A stretch of 64,000 nt of DNA from Bryobacteraceae bacterium (lineage in GTDB: Bacteria > Acidobacteriota > Terriglobia > Bryobacterales > Bryobacteraceae): contig JANWVO010000002.1 of the NCBI GenBank assembly GCA_025056865.1, forward strand, positions 62,001-126,000. Direction: 5' to 3'. A program made the translations under genes and the position numbers. Within the stretch, counting starts at the first letter, position 1; every line of letters starts with the position of its first letter. This document shows, one piece after another, positions 35,079-43,572 of this stretch. Below the pieces are notes generated by a model. It worked only from the letters and a program-made list of their open reading frames with translations. It was not told the DNA's origin and did not search any database.

Positions 35079-37301
35079 TCACTGCGGGTAGTCGAGCGCC
35101 GCCGGAATCATCACCTTCTGCACAGACTCGGCGGCGCGGTCCTTGGCCAGCAGCGCGCCGGCCAGGCAGCCGTCCAGCTTCGCCCGCAGGCGCGCGAAAT
35201 CGTTCAGACCCGGCGCGCGCACGCACGGCCCCGCCTTGGTGTCATGCGCGCCGTCCTCGCGGTAGACTTCGCTGGTGAAGCCGCTGGCTCCCGGCACGAC
35301 GCTCTCGATCTGCCGCAGCTCCACCTCCTCGAAGCACGTGCTGCACTGCGGGCTGTCGTCCCAGGAGGGATGCCGCAGATAGCCGTACACGATCTCCGAG
35401 CAGATCCGCGCCACCTCGCCTGCGGCCCGCGCCGCCTGCACGTGGCACAGGTCGGTAAGGAACTGCACCGTGCCCTCGAAGCCCTGCTGGATGCGTCCCG
35501 GCCCTTCGCGGCGGAGGTTTTCGACGTCGAGGATCTGGCAGCGCGACGCCAGCAGCCAGCACAGCGCGTCGGCCATCGGGAAGGTGACGCCGTGGCGGCT
35601 GGTCTGGTACAGCTTCTGCCCCTGCGCGTCCCTCGCGTGCTGGAGATGCTCGAGCGTCCACAGCCACAGGTGCATGGCGCTGGCCAGCGTGCAGGCGCCC
35701 GTACCCGGCTCCACGGAAGCGATCTGGCGCATCTCGTGGATCCAGTTGCGGAACTGCGCCAGGAACACCTCGTTCGTCATCGTTACCGAAAGCTGGCGCC
35801 GCTGCACGGCTTCCGGCCCTTCATAGGTGGCCTCGAGCTGCGAATCCATCCACTTGTAGCCGAGGAAGCCCGGGCAGTCTTCGGTGATGCCGTAGCCGCC
35901 CATCAGGCTCACCGCCTCGCGCATCATCACGCTGCCGTGGCCGGTGTTCCACAGCTTCGTGGCCGGGCACAGCACGTTGGCCTGCGCGTCCAGAACGAGA
36001 TACCGGATCACCGGGTCGGCGGCGAGCTGCTGGTAGCGCTCCTCGTTGCGCAGCGCCTGGTTGTGGCCCTGCATCTCAATGAATTCGATCGCCTCGTGCT
36101 GGCGCTTGCGCATCGCCTTGTGCGCCGCCAGCGGGCCGCGGACGCCCTGTTCGGCCAGCATGCGGTCTTTTTCCCGCTCCACCGGATCCAGCTCATCGAA
36201 CAGCCGCGCAGCGGCGAAGCCCAGCGAGGCGCTGGCCTCTCCGGCGGCCCAGATGTCGATGAGCCGGTGCGTGACGTCCTCCTTCTGCTGAAGCCCCAGC
36301 TCGTAGCGCGGCGACCCGGGCGGCACCGCCTCGGCGCCGCGGAAACGGTCGCGGTGGTAGCGGATCAGCGGCTCGATCGCCGAAAGCAGCTTGGCCGATG
36401 TCATCAGTCCGACAGTGACCCGCGTGCGCCGGAACACCGCCTCGATGATGGCGCTGTGATCGTAGTTGGGCACGATCACGCCGTCCTGCACCGTGTAGCC
36501 GCCCACGATCCGCGAAGCCGGCACGCGGAGCTGGAACACCGGATCGTTGGTGGCCGAAAGCTGGTGGACCAGCTTGCGCGTCGGCGTGCCGCGGTCGAAG
36601 ATGCCCGGGTCGTCCTCTTCGAGGATCACCATGCAGGAGCCCTTGATGCGCGGGTCGGCCGAGTCCACTGCCGCCGTGACGAAGTTGGCGAAGGCCATGT
36701 TCGTGATGAAGCGGCCGCGCTTGCTCACCTCGAGAATCGGCTCGCCGCCCTCGGGCCATTCGGCGATGCGCACCTTGCCGCCAAGCAGCCCGGTCTCCAC
36801 GCCGACGTACGGGATCGGCTCGGTCAGCGCAAAGGCGGCGCGCTTGGGCTCCCGCCCCGGCGCGGGCGCGGCGAGGCTCATGTAGTGGCGGCGCTGCTCC
36901 GGCGTGCCGCGCTCATGGATCGGAGCCAGGCCCAGGTGCGTGGCCAGCGAGCAGGTGGCCGCGCCGGCGTCCACCCAGGCCAGCTCGAACGCGATCAGCG
37001 CCAGGGCGAGGTTCTTCGGCCCTTCCAGAAATCCGCCCTCTTCCGGCTCCAGATAGGCAGCGGTAATGCCGGCGGCGTCGAACTCCTTCAGCAGCGCATG
37101 CTTCTCGGGCGTCCAGTCGTGCGTGTGCCGTCCGCCCTGCGCCACCAGCCGCGCCACCGGGCCGCGGGCCACGGCGCGCACGCTCTGCACGAGCATCTGC
37201 AAATCGTAGCGGTCGGCGAATCGCCAGAGCACCTGCCGGACGTCGTCGCCCGGCAGCGCTGGCAGATGTTCCCGGCGGGGAGCAGTCGTAGATGCCGACA
37301 T
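35079..37301 (-). CDS. Acyl-CoA dehydrogenase with long C-terminal extension
   Basis: 740-residue flavin dehydrogenase oxidising an acyl-CoA thioester to the enoyl form. Family signatures are KRAAFALTEP, FITNMAFANFVTAAV, the helical AIIEAVFRRTRVTVGLMT, and REAVSLMGGYGITEDCPGFLGYKWMD, whose LEATYEGPEAVQRRQL supplies the substrate-pocket region. About 170 residues after LSVTMTN form a helical extension, so the enzyme is of the long (700+) class rather than the usual 380. AAGGAG precedes the ATG at 37301. First gene of the electron-transfer operon; substrate chain length is not predictable. Confidence 0.92.
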   Translation of the reverse strand: MSASTTAPRREHLPALPGDDVRQVLWRFADRYDLQMLVQSVRAVARGPVARLVAQGGRHTHDWTPEKHALLKEFDAAGITAAYLEPEEGGFLEGPKNLALALIAFELAWVDAGAATCSLATHLGLAPIHERGTPEQRRHYMSLAAPAPGREPKRAAFALTEPIPYVGVETGLLGGKVRIAEWPEGGEPILEVSKRGRFITNMAFANFVTAAVDSADPRIKGSCMVILEEDDPGIFDRGTPTRKLVHQLSATNDPVFQLRVPASRIVGGYTVQDGVIVPNYDHSAIIEAVFRRTRVTVGLMTSAKLLSAIEPLIRYHRDRFRGAEAVPPGSPRYELGLQQKEDVTHRLIDIWAAGEASASLGFAAARLFDELDPVEREKDRMLAEQGVRGPLAAHKAMRKRQHEAIEFIEMQGHNQALRNEERYQQLAADPVIRYLVLDAQANVLCPATKLWNTGHGSVMMREAVSLMGGYGITEDCPGFLGYKWMDSQLEATYEGPEAVQRRQLSVTMTNEVFLAQFRNWIHEMRQIASVEPGTGACTLASAMHLWLWTLEHLQHARDAQGQKLYQTSRHGVTFPMADALCWLLASRCQILDVENLRREGPGRIQQGFEGTVQFLTDLCHVQAARAAGEVARICSEIVYGYLRHPSWDDSPQCSTCFEEVELRQIESVVPGASGFTSEVYREDGAHDTKAGPCVRAPGLNDFARLRAKLDGCLAGALLAKDRAAESVQKVMIPAALDYPQ

Positions 37302-37392
37302 CAGCAGGACTCCTTCTCCGGTCAGTCCATAGCAATTTCCGCGCCAGCTCCGGCAGGCCCCGGAAACTCAGGACTTTCAGACCGAAGAGTCC

Positions 37393-37398
37393 ATTTTA
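37393..37398 (-). promoter_or_regulatory. Predicted -10 box of the acyl-CoA dehydrogenase/ETF operon
   Basis: On the minus strand TAAAAT (5 of 6 matches to TATAAT) lies 92 bp upstream of the dehydrogenase start, preceded directly by TG. The -35 position (TGCGCT) is poor, which fits a regulated promoter. The palindrome at 37401-37416 occupies the spacer. Confidence 0.42.
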
Positions 37399-37400
37399 CA

Positions 37401-37416
37401 TGGGCGATATCGCCCA
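37401..37416. promoter_or_regulatory. Perfect 16-bp palindrome, likely operator of the acyl-CoA dehydrogenase/ETF operon
   Basis: TGGGCGATATCGCCCA is an uninterrupted self-complementary 16-mer located in the spacer between the predicted -35 and -10 boxes. That placement is typical for a TetR/GntR-type repressor blocking RNA polymerase. No regulator gene lies next to it, so the binding protein would be encoded elsewhere. Confidence 0.5.
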
Positions 37417-37771
37417 GCGCAGGCCTCGCATCTTTACGTCCGCGTCAAATCACCCGCCGCTCACCCTGGCGGATGGCGGCCCGGCAGGATGTCCGCATTC
37501 GAAATCCTCCGGGCCGCTGCCATGCCACCGCCTGACAGATCGATCTCCGTCGCCCGCGCGAAACAGCCGCTCCCTCCGGCGTCCGCCCTCCGGCCCGCAG
37601 CGCGCCTCCGCAGGCTTGAGGCGATCCTTGCTGACGGCGGCGCGCGGCCCCGGAGCGTGCCGCACGCCCACGGACGCAGCGTGAATCCGGTCTCTTCGGT
37701 GCTGCCGAAGAAGGCTCATCCCGCGCGCCGCGCCGCCAGCAACCGGGGCGCGGGGGCGGCCAGCCCGCCCG
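37417..37771. other. Intergenic remainder upstream of the acyl-CoA dehydrogenase operon
   Basis: 355 bp with no supportable gene between the operon promoter and the UPF0173 stop. Open frames here give Arg/Ala/Pro-rich translations without ribosome sites. Confidence 0.4.
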
Positions 37772-38467
37772 CTACCACTCCACCCTCTTGCCGATCTCGA
37801 GCTCCCACACGCGCACGCCCGCGCCCTCCACCAGCGCCGCCAGCTCGGCGGGCCGGCCGGCCAGCACCGGGAACGTGCCGTAGTGCATCGGGATCACCGT
37901 GCGCACTTTCAGCAGACGGCAGGCCAGCGCCGCCTGCTGCGGCCCCATGGTGAAGTGGTCGCCGATGGGCAGGAACGCCAGCTCCGGCTGATACAGTTCG
38001 GCAATCAGCGCCATGTCGCTGAACACCGCCGTGTCACCGGCGAAATAGGCGCGGCGCCCGTCAGGGAAATGCAGCACGAAGCCCGCCGGCTCGCCCCCGT
38101 AAACAAACTTCCCGTCATCGAGGATGCCGGAGCTGTGCTTGGCATCCGTCATCGTCACTTTGAGCGCGCCCGCCTGCTGCGTGCCGCCCTTGTTCATCGC
38201 CGACGTGTTCTCGACGCCTTTCGACTCCAGCCACGTGCAGATCTCGAAATTCGAGATCACCTGCGGGCGGAAGCGCTTCGCCAGAGGCACGGCGTCTTGG
38301 ATGTGATCGAAATGGCCGTGGGTAATGAGCAGCGTGTCGATCCGCTCGAAGTCCCGCCCGGCGGGAAACGAAGGATTGCCGCTGGTCCAGGGATCGATAA
38401 CGACAGTCTGACCGCTTTCCAGTACGAGTTCGAACGTGCCGTGTCCAAGCCAGGTGATGCCGGTCAT
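37772..38467 (-). CDS. UPF0173-family metal-dependent hydrolase (metallo-beta-lactamase fold)
   Basis: 231-residue cytoplasmic protein of the UPF0173/UlaG-like group. The metal site THGHFDHIQD (HxHxDH) is at about residues 50-59, near the N-terminus as usual; ITWLGHGTFEL opens the fold. Further ligands are YFAGDTAVFSDM (Asp) and PIGDHFTMGPQQAA and VIPMHYGTFPVL (His). The enzymatic substrate of the family is not well defined. It is the last of a run of minus-strand genes: response regulator, GH3, YbhB, this gene, with gaps of 24, 19 and 35 bp. Confidence 0.93.
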   Translation of the reverse strand: MTGITWLGHGTFELVLESGQTVVIDPWTSGNPSFPAGRDFERIDTLLITHGHFDHIQDAVPLAKRFRPQVISNFEICTWLESKGVENTSAMNKGGTQQAGALKVTMTDAKHSSGILDDGKFVYGGEPAGFVLHFPDGRRAYFAGDTAVFSDMALIAELYQPELAFLPIGDHFTMGPQQAALACRLLKVRTVIPMHYGTFPVLAGRPAELAALVEGAGVRVWELEIGKRVEW

Positions 38468-38502
38468 GCCTTCATTCTAAGCAGACCGGCCCGCGCGGGC
38501 GG

Positions 38503-38961
38503 CTACTTGCGCTCGTACTTGCCCATCGTCCAGGCTTCTTCCAGGATGTGGCCGCGCAGCGCCTTGTCGAATTCGTGGCGCTTGACGCCCTCGGCAACCA
38601 TCAGGTGTCGCGTGTCGAGGGCATACAGCTTGAAGAAATACCGGTGCGGGCCATGTCCGCGCGGCGGCATGGGACCGTTGTAGCCCTCCTTGCCAAAATC
38701 GTTCACGCCGCTGATGCCCAGCCGGCCCGGCACGAACCCTTCGGCCAGCCCTGTCTCCGTCACCGGGATGTCCCACAGGATCCAGTGCGTCCAGACGCCG
38801 CCCGGGGCGTCCGGGTCGTCCATCACCAGGGCCAGGCTGCGCGTGCCCGGCGGCACGTCCTGCCATTCCAGCGGGGGGCTCAGATCCTCTCCTTCCCCCG
38901 TGTGGCGTTTGGGAATCCAGCCCCCTTCGTCGAAGGCGAGCGAGCGGATCCGGAAAGCCAT
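38503..38961 (-). CDS. YbhB/YbcL family Raf-kinase-inhibitor-like protein (PEBP)
   Basis: 152-residue phosphatidylethanolamine-binding-protein fold. The ligand-binding conserved blocks are visible: LSPPLEWQDVPPGTRSLALV, MDDPDAPGGVWTHWILWDIP and GYNGPMPPRGHGPHRYFFKL. No signal peptide, so cytoplasmic. The physiological role of bacterial members is unknown. AAGGAGGTT precedes the ATG. It lies between GH3 and UPF0173 genes in the same direction. Confidence 0.94.
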   Translation of the reverse strand: MAFRIRSLAFDEGGWIPKRHTGEGEDLSPPLEWQDVPPGTRSLALVMDDPDAPGGVWTHWILWDIPVTETGLAEGFVPGRLGISGVNDFGKEGYNGPMPPRGHGPHRYFFKLYALDTRHLMVAEGVKRHEFDKALRGHILEEAWTMGKYERK

Positions 38962-38980
38962 GAGAACCTCCTTCGGCGAA

Positions 38981-40741
38981 TTACTCCGGCGTATCTATCA
39001 TGATCCCGAAGCCCGCCGGTGCCAAGCCCGGAATGGAAACCGGCAGCCGCCCGGTGACGGGAATTTCGCCGAAGGCCGCCTTCACGGCCGCCTGCTCGCT
39101 GGGACGCGCGGTGCTGAAGGCGGCCAGGTAGGCGGCCGCTTCGGGATAAGTCCGCAGAAGGTAGGGATTTCCGAATGCGATCAGGATGACGGGCTTTCCC
39201 AAGGCCAGGATTTTCCGCACAAAAGCCGGGTAATTTCCCGCCAGATCCACGTGCCCCCGGTAGGCCGAGGCGGTCACGTAGGCGGCCAGCACCGGCTGGC
39301 CGCAGCGCGCGGCGCGCTCCGCCTGCGCCGCAAACTCCGCCTCCGGCAGTTCCGGATCCAGCAGCGCGATCTCGCGCACGCCGCGCGCCCGCAGCATCGC
39401 GCGCAGTTCCAGCCCCTGCGTCGAAAAGCGGCTGCCCGGAAGAAGAAACCAGCAGGATTTTTCCGCCTCTTTCAGCGGGAAAATGCCGCCTTCATTTTTG
39501 ACCAGCGTCAGGGCCCGCGCGGCCGTGCGCGCGGCGTCGGCCAGATCCTCCGGATCGAGCAGCGCATCCGGAATGTCTTCGATGCGGACCAGCCGCTGCC
39601 GGTGCAGCCCGAGCCGCACCTTTGCCTCGAGGATCTTCAGCACGGAGCGGTCGATCCGCTCCTGTTTCAGCCGCCCGGCGCGCACCGCCTCGAGCACCCC
39701 CCGGATGGCGGCGCGCGCATCCTGCGGGATCAGCAGCAGGTCGTTGCCAGCCTCGAGCGCGCGCACGGCCGCTTCGCCGGGCGGAAACATCTGCGCCAGC
39801 CCCTGCATGTCCATCGCATCGGTGGTCAGCAGGCCGCGGAAGCCGAGCTCGCCGCGCAGCAGCCCGGTCATGATGCGGCGCGAAACCGTGGCCGGAATGC
39901 GCTCGGGCTCGAGCGCCGGCACGGCCAGGTGCGCCGTCATGATCGCGTCCACGCCTGCCTCGATGGCGGCGCGGAACGGCGCCAGCTCCACCGCGTCCAG
40001 CCGCGCGCGTTCCGCCTCCACCACGCCGAGGCCGATGTGGCTGTCGATGGCCGTGTCGCCGTGGCCGGGGAAATGCTTCACCGTGACCAGCACGCGCGCA
40101 GCCGGGTCGGCGTGCGCGCCCTCGATGAACGCCCGCACGAAGGCCGCCACGCGCGCCGGATCCTCGCCGAAGGAGCGGATGTTGATGATCGGATTGTCCG
40201 GGTTGTTGTTGACGTCGGCCACCGGCGCAAACACCCAGTGCACGCCCATGGCGCGCGCCTCGCGCGCGGTGGCGCGCCCCAGCCGCCGCACGGCCTCGAG
40301 GTCGCCGGCAGCCGCATAGGCCATCGCATGCGGGAACGGCGCGGTGGACGTCATCCGCATGCTCGCGCCGCGCTCGAAATCGCCGCCGACGATCAGCGGC
40401 ACGCGCGCCAGCCGCTGCATGCGGTTCAGAAACGCCGCCATCTGGTAAGGATCGGCCCGCTCCACCACGCCATCGCGCACGCGGTTGAGCACGATCAGCC
40501 CGCCGATGCGCTCCTCGGCCACCAGCGAGGCCAGCGCCTTGTATTCGGGGCTCTTCGGATTCGGCGCATCGCCGTAAAACGGCGCCATCACGAGCTGTGC
40601 GACGCGTTCGGCGGGCGTGAGCGAGGCCAGCCAGCGCCGCGCCGGATCAGCGGCGGTCTTCCGCGGCGCCCGCTGCGCGGCGGACGCGAGCAGGGCGGCG
40701 CAGATCAGCAGCAGTGGAATACGCGCGGGCAGCACATTCAC
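38981..40741 (-). CDS. Secreted GH3 beta-N-acetylhexosaminidase-like glycoside hydrolase
   Basis: 586-residue GH3 protein with a signal peptide (LPARIPLLLICAALLASA). The NagZ-type signature KHFPGHGDTAIDSHIGL contains the His/Asp pair that serves as acid/base in beta-N-acetylglucosaminidases. The nucleophile is the first Asp in LLTTDAMDMQGL. VPLIVGGDFERGASMRM opens the barrel. Unlike the cytoplasmic 340-residue NagZ, it has a C-terminal alpha/beta sandwich (VILIAFGNPYLLRTYP). Likely role is peptidoglycan or chitin-fragment hydrolysis outside the cytoplasm. Confidence 0.92.
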   Translation of the reverse strand: MNVLPARIPLLLICAALLASAAQRAPRKTAADPARRWLASLTPAERVAQLVMAPFYGDAPNPKSPEYKALASLVAEERIGGLIVLNRVRDGVVERADPYQMAAFLNRMQRLARVPLIVGGDFERGASMRMTSTAPFPHAMAYAAAGDLEAVRRLGRATAREARAMGVHWVFAPVADVNNNPDNPIINIRSFGEDPARVAAFVRAFIEGAHADPAARVLVTVKHFPGHGDTAIDSHIGLGVVEAERARLDAVELAPFRAAIEAGVDAIMTAHLAVPALEPERIPATVSRRIMTGLLRGELGFRGLLTTDAMDMQGLAQMFPPGEAAVRALEAGNDLLLIPQDARAAIRGVLEAVRAGRLKQERIDRSVLKILEAKVRLGLHRQRLVRIEDIPDALLDPEDLADAARTAARALTLVKNEGGIFPLKEAEKSCWFLLPGSRFSTQGLELRAMLRARGVREIALLDPELPEAEFAAQAERAARCGQPVLAAYVTASAYRGHVDLAGNYPAFVRKILALGKPVILIAFGNPYLLRTYPEAAAYLAAFSTARPSEQAAVKAAFGEIPVTGRLPVSIPGLAPAGFGIMIDTPE

Positions 40742-40765
40742 AGGCTAGCGCACGCGCGGCCTGCT

Positions 40766-41230
40766 TCAGGCGTTCTCGGTGGCGTGCCGGCGGCGCTTCT
40801 CTTTCGCCGGGGCGGGCTCGCTCGCCGGCGGCTTGCGCGCCGCTTTCAGCAGCCGGTTCACGGCGCTTGTCAGGTGCTGGACCTCGCGCGCGCTTTTCAT
40901 GATCACGGTGTCGGCCCCGGTGTTCTTCTCATTCAGGCCCAGCGCCTCCACGAAGCCGGAAAGCAGAACGATGGGCACGTGCGGCTTGCGGCGCCGGATC
41001 TCGCTGATGAATTCGACGCCGTTCATGTCGGGCATGCGGAAGTCGGTGACGACCAGATCGTAGGGTTGGCGGTCGAACATCGCCAGCCCGCCGGCGGCGT
41101 TCTCCGCGCATTCCACCGTATAGCCGAGCTCGGTCAGAATCGCCTTCCGGGCGGCCAGGCCGGAGCGGTTGTCATCCACCAGGAGGATCCGGGCAGGAAC
41201 AGGAGCTGAGGAACTTCTCCGCGAGGTCAT
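40766..41230 (-). CDS. Single-domain response regulator (CheY-like receiver)
   Basis: 154-residue receiver without a DNA-binding or enzymatic output. RILLVDDN gives the acidic pair D19/D20, the phospho-acceptor is D63 in VVTDFRMPDMNG, and the Lys is in TVIMKSAREV. A basic tail (AKEKRRRHATENA) ends the protein. No kinase is adjacent, so it may serve a distant system. It is 24 bp upstream of the GH3 gene on the same strand. Confidence 0.92.
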   Translation of the reverse strand: MTSRRSSSAPVPARILLVDDNRSGLAARKAILTELGYTVECAENAAGGLAMFDRQPYDLVVTDFRMPDMNGVEFISEIRRRKPHVPIVLLSGFVEALGLNEKNTGADTVIMKSAREVQHLTSAVNRLLKAARKPPASEPAPAKEKRRRHATENA

Positions 41231-41343
41231 GCGCCAAAACCATGCCGAAGGTAACAGAGCCGTGACGCGGGTGTCAACGCTCTGCTAACGCATTCATGCG
41301 GCGCGAAATTCCGTTCTTGACTTCGCGCGGGCCTTGTGTTCCG

Positions 41344-42480
41344 CTACTCGACCTCGCGCGGAGCCGTGTAGCCGGTCTTGTGGATGATCTGATACTTGAT
41401 GGGCTTGCCGCGCTCGTCGACCACGCGCAGCGGCTGGCCGCCCTCGCCGATCAGCTCCACCTTGATCTTGCGCGGCTTGCCGTCGCGCGCGATGTTGACC
41501 GGCTGATAGGCGAGCTGATAGGTGTTGCGCAGCGCCTCGTTGATCTGGCGGAAAATGCCGCCATATTCGCCGAAAAAGCGCGGGAACCAGGCGTAGCCGC
41601 CGGTCTCGCGCGCGAACGTGCGCAACTGGTTGTCCGCCTGGAGGAAGTCCAGGCGCGCGATGGGGCCCAGAAGCCCGCGCGAATCGTACCACTCGCGCAG
41701 CGCCTGCAACGTGCCCAGCGCGTAGATGGGCACGCCCGCGGTCTGAAGCTTGCGGCGGCACTGATCAAACGTGATCTTCGAGAACGTGTCCATGCCGCTG
41801 CCGATGTAAAGGATCGCCTTGCGCCCTTCGATATCGCTCATCCGCTCGGCCACTTCGGTGAGCGCGTCATAGAGGTTCGACTCGGAAAATCCGGGCACGC
41901 GCAGCCGCGCCAGCGCCTCATAGGTTTCCTGCCGGTTGTTCGTGAAATCGGACAGAATTTCCGGGCGCAGGTCGAATGCGACGACCGCGATCATGTCCTC
42001 CGGCTTGAGCGTCTGCACGAAGCCGTAGGTGGCCGTCAGGGTCTCCTGCCAGCCGTAGGACCAATACTGCTGGAACAGGCCGCTGAATTCGATCACCATC
42101 GCCAGCGTGATCGGCTGCTCGCCGGTGCCGAAGCTGATGATGCGCTGCGGCACGCCGTCCTCCAGCACGCGGAAGGCCTGCTGCGGGATGTTGGGGATGA
42201 AGCGGCCCCGGTTGTCCAGCACCGCTACGTCGACATTGACGGTCCAGACGTCGGAGCGGAACGTGGGCCCTTCCACCGGCCCCTCTTCCGCCTTCTTGCG
42301 GAGCTTCGAAGGGATCTTCTCGGCCTCCGGCTCGGCCTCGGCCTCCGGCGCCGCCTTCTTCTTTGGGCGAGCCACCGTGTCGCCGGTCTCCTTTTTTGGG
42401 CCGGCCTGCGGAAACAGCGCGGACGGCGCGGCCAGCAGGACGGCGGCGGCCACCGGCAGCAGCAGGCGGAGCAGTCTCAT
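41344..42480 (-). CDS. VWFA-domain protein of the acidobacterial type (TIGR03436-like)
   Basis: 378-residue secreted protein. Start at 42480 has GGAGGG 9 bp upstream and gives a clean signal peptide (MRLLRLLLPVAAAVLLAAPS); an upstream in-frame start at 42504 is less likely. The acidobacterial opening VDVAVLDNRGRFIPNIPQQAFRVLEDGVPQ precedes the VWA fold. The MIDAS motif, usually DxSxS, is degenerate: MVIEFSGLF. The later IAVVAFDLR and KAILYIGSGMDTFS strands are intact. These proteins are abundant in Acidobacteria; function is not established. Confidence 0.87.
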   Translation of the reverse strand: MRLLRLLLPVAAAVLLAAPSALFPQAGPKKETGDTVARPKKKAAPEAEAEPEAEKIPSKLRKKAEEGPVEGPTFRSDVWTVNVDVAVLDNRGRFIPNIPQQAFRVLEDGVPQRIISFGTGEQPITLAMVIEFSGLFQQYWSYGWQETLTATYGFVQTLKPEDMIAVVAFDLRPEILSDFTNNRQETYEALARLRVPGFSESNLYDALTEVAERMSDIEGRKAILYIGSGMDTFSKITFDQCRRKLQTAGVPIYALGTLQALREWYDSRGLLGPIARLDFLQADNQLRTFARETGGYAWFPRFFGEYGGIFRQINEALRNTYQLAYQPVNIARDGKPRKIKVELIGEGGQPLRVVDERGKPIKYQIIHKTGYTAPREVE

Positions 42481-42541
42481 CGTCTGGATCCCTCCCTCTA
42501 TCACAATATGACGCCGCGCAGAGCGGCCAGGGTTGCCCGCG

Positions 42542-43333
42542 TCAGTGCACCCGGTCGTCCCAGTCCCTGCCCTGGCCGCCGTGCTTCTTCAGATACACCT
42601 GGAACCGCTTCTTGGCCCGTTGCAGCTTCCACTCGCGGTAGCGCTGCTGCAACGTTTCCGCCAGGCCCGCGCGGCGCGCCGCCGCGGCCGGCCTGCCCCG
42701 GCGTCCGTAGATCCTCAGCCAGAGGTAGCCGAACAGCAGCCCGCCCAGATGAGCGAAGTGGCTGACGCCGCCCCCCGTGTCGCCAATCGCGCTGAGAAAG
42801 ACAATCGCGCCCAGGATCAGAACGAACCAGCGGGCCTCGATCGGGAACATCAGGAACAGGTAGATGATCGCCCTCGGAAACAGCATGCCGAAGGCGATCA
42901 GCACGCCAAACACCGCGCCCGAGGCTCCGATGGTGCGGGTGTCCATCGATCCCGCAAACGCGTTCAGCAGCACCACGCACAGGCCGGCTCCGATTCCGCA
43001 GAAGAAATAAAAGTGCAGGAAGCGCCGCGTCCCCCAGACGTCTTCCAGCGGCCCGCCGAACATCCACAGCGAAAGCATGTTGATGAGGATGTGGCCGAAG
43101 CCCAGCGGGCTGTGCAGGAACATGTAGGTGACCAGTTGCCACAGGGCGAACTGCGTCAGCACCGCCCGCGGCGACAGCGCGAGCCCCGCGAAAAAGCCCG
43201 CAAACGGAGAGCGCGCCGCCAGGAAGTACAGCACGAAACAGACGGCGTTGGCGATCAGCAGCCAGCGCACGCCCGGCGTCACGCGGAACATGGACGGCGG
43301 GCCCGGCATGCGGCTGGGATATGAGTAGCCCAT
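42542..43333 (-). CDS. Rhomboid family intramembrane serine protease
   Basis: 263-residue membrane protease with six TM helices. The catalytic Ser is S139 in IGASGAVFG and the catalytic His H195 in HFAHLGGLLFGYL; the L1-loop and TM2 HILINMLSLWMFGGPLE are typical. Start at 43333 (MGYSYPSRMPG) is chosen because the frame upstream is Arg/Ala-rich without motifs. A basic cytoplasmic tail follows TM6. Substrate unknown. It is 61 bp upstream of the VWFA gene on the same strand. Confidence 0.92.
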   Translation of the reverse strand: MGYSYPSRMPGPPSMFRVTPGVRWLLIANAVCFVLYFLAARSPFAGFFAGLALSPRAVLTQFALWQLVTYMFLHSPLGFGHILINMLSLWMFGGPLEDVWGTRRFLHFYFFCGIGAGLCVVLLNAFAGSMDTRTIGASGAVFGVLIAFGMLFPRAIIYLFLMFPIEARWFVLILGAIVFLSAIGDTGGGVSHFAHLGGLLFGYLWLRIYGRRGRPAAAARRAGLAETLQQRYREWKLQRAKKRFQVYLKKHGGQGRDWDDRVH

Positions 43334-43572
43334 CGGACGAGTCGGTCTCTGCTTCAACCATAGCACTGCGGCGCAGGCGGACGGCGCAAAGCCCGCGGGA
43401 ACCGTCCGGCGACGGCCCCAGCCAGCGGGCCCCTTCCGCGTGCGCGGTCCTGCCGCGCCAGCAGCGCCGCGCGCCTGCGCGTCTCGCAGCGGCGGAGCCG
43501 GCCCGGGACCGTGCCCGCTTCCCTCCCACGCTGCCATTCCTGGCGCAGCGCACCCGCCATGCCCCGGCGCCC

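Noticed and set aside
33297-37535. 1412-codon plus-strand open frame over the ETF operon
   Set aside because: Antisense to four well-recognised genes; His/Arg-rich low-complexity translation with no family features.
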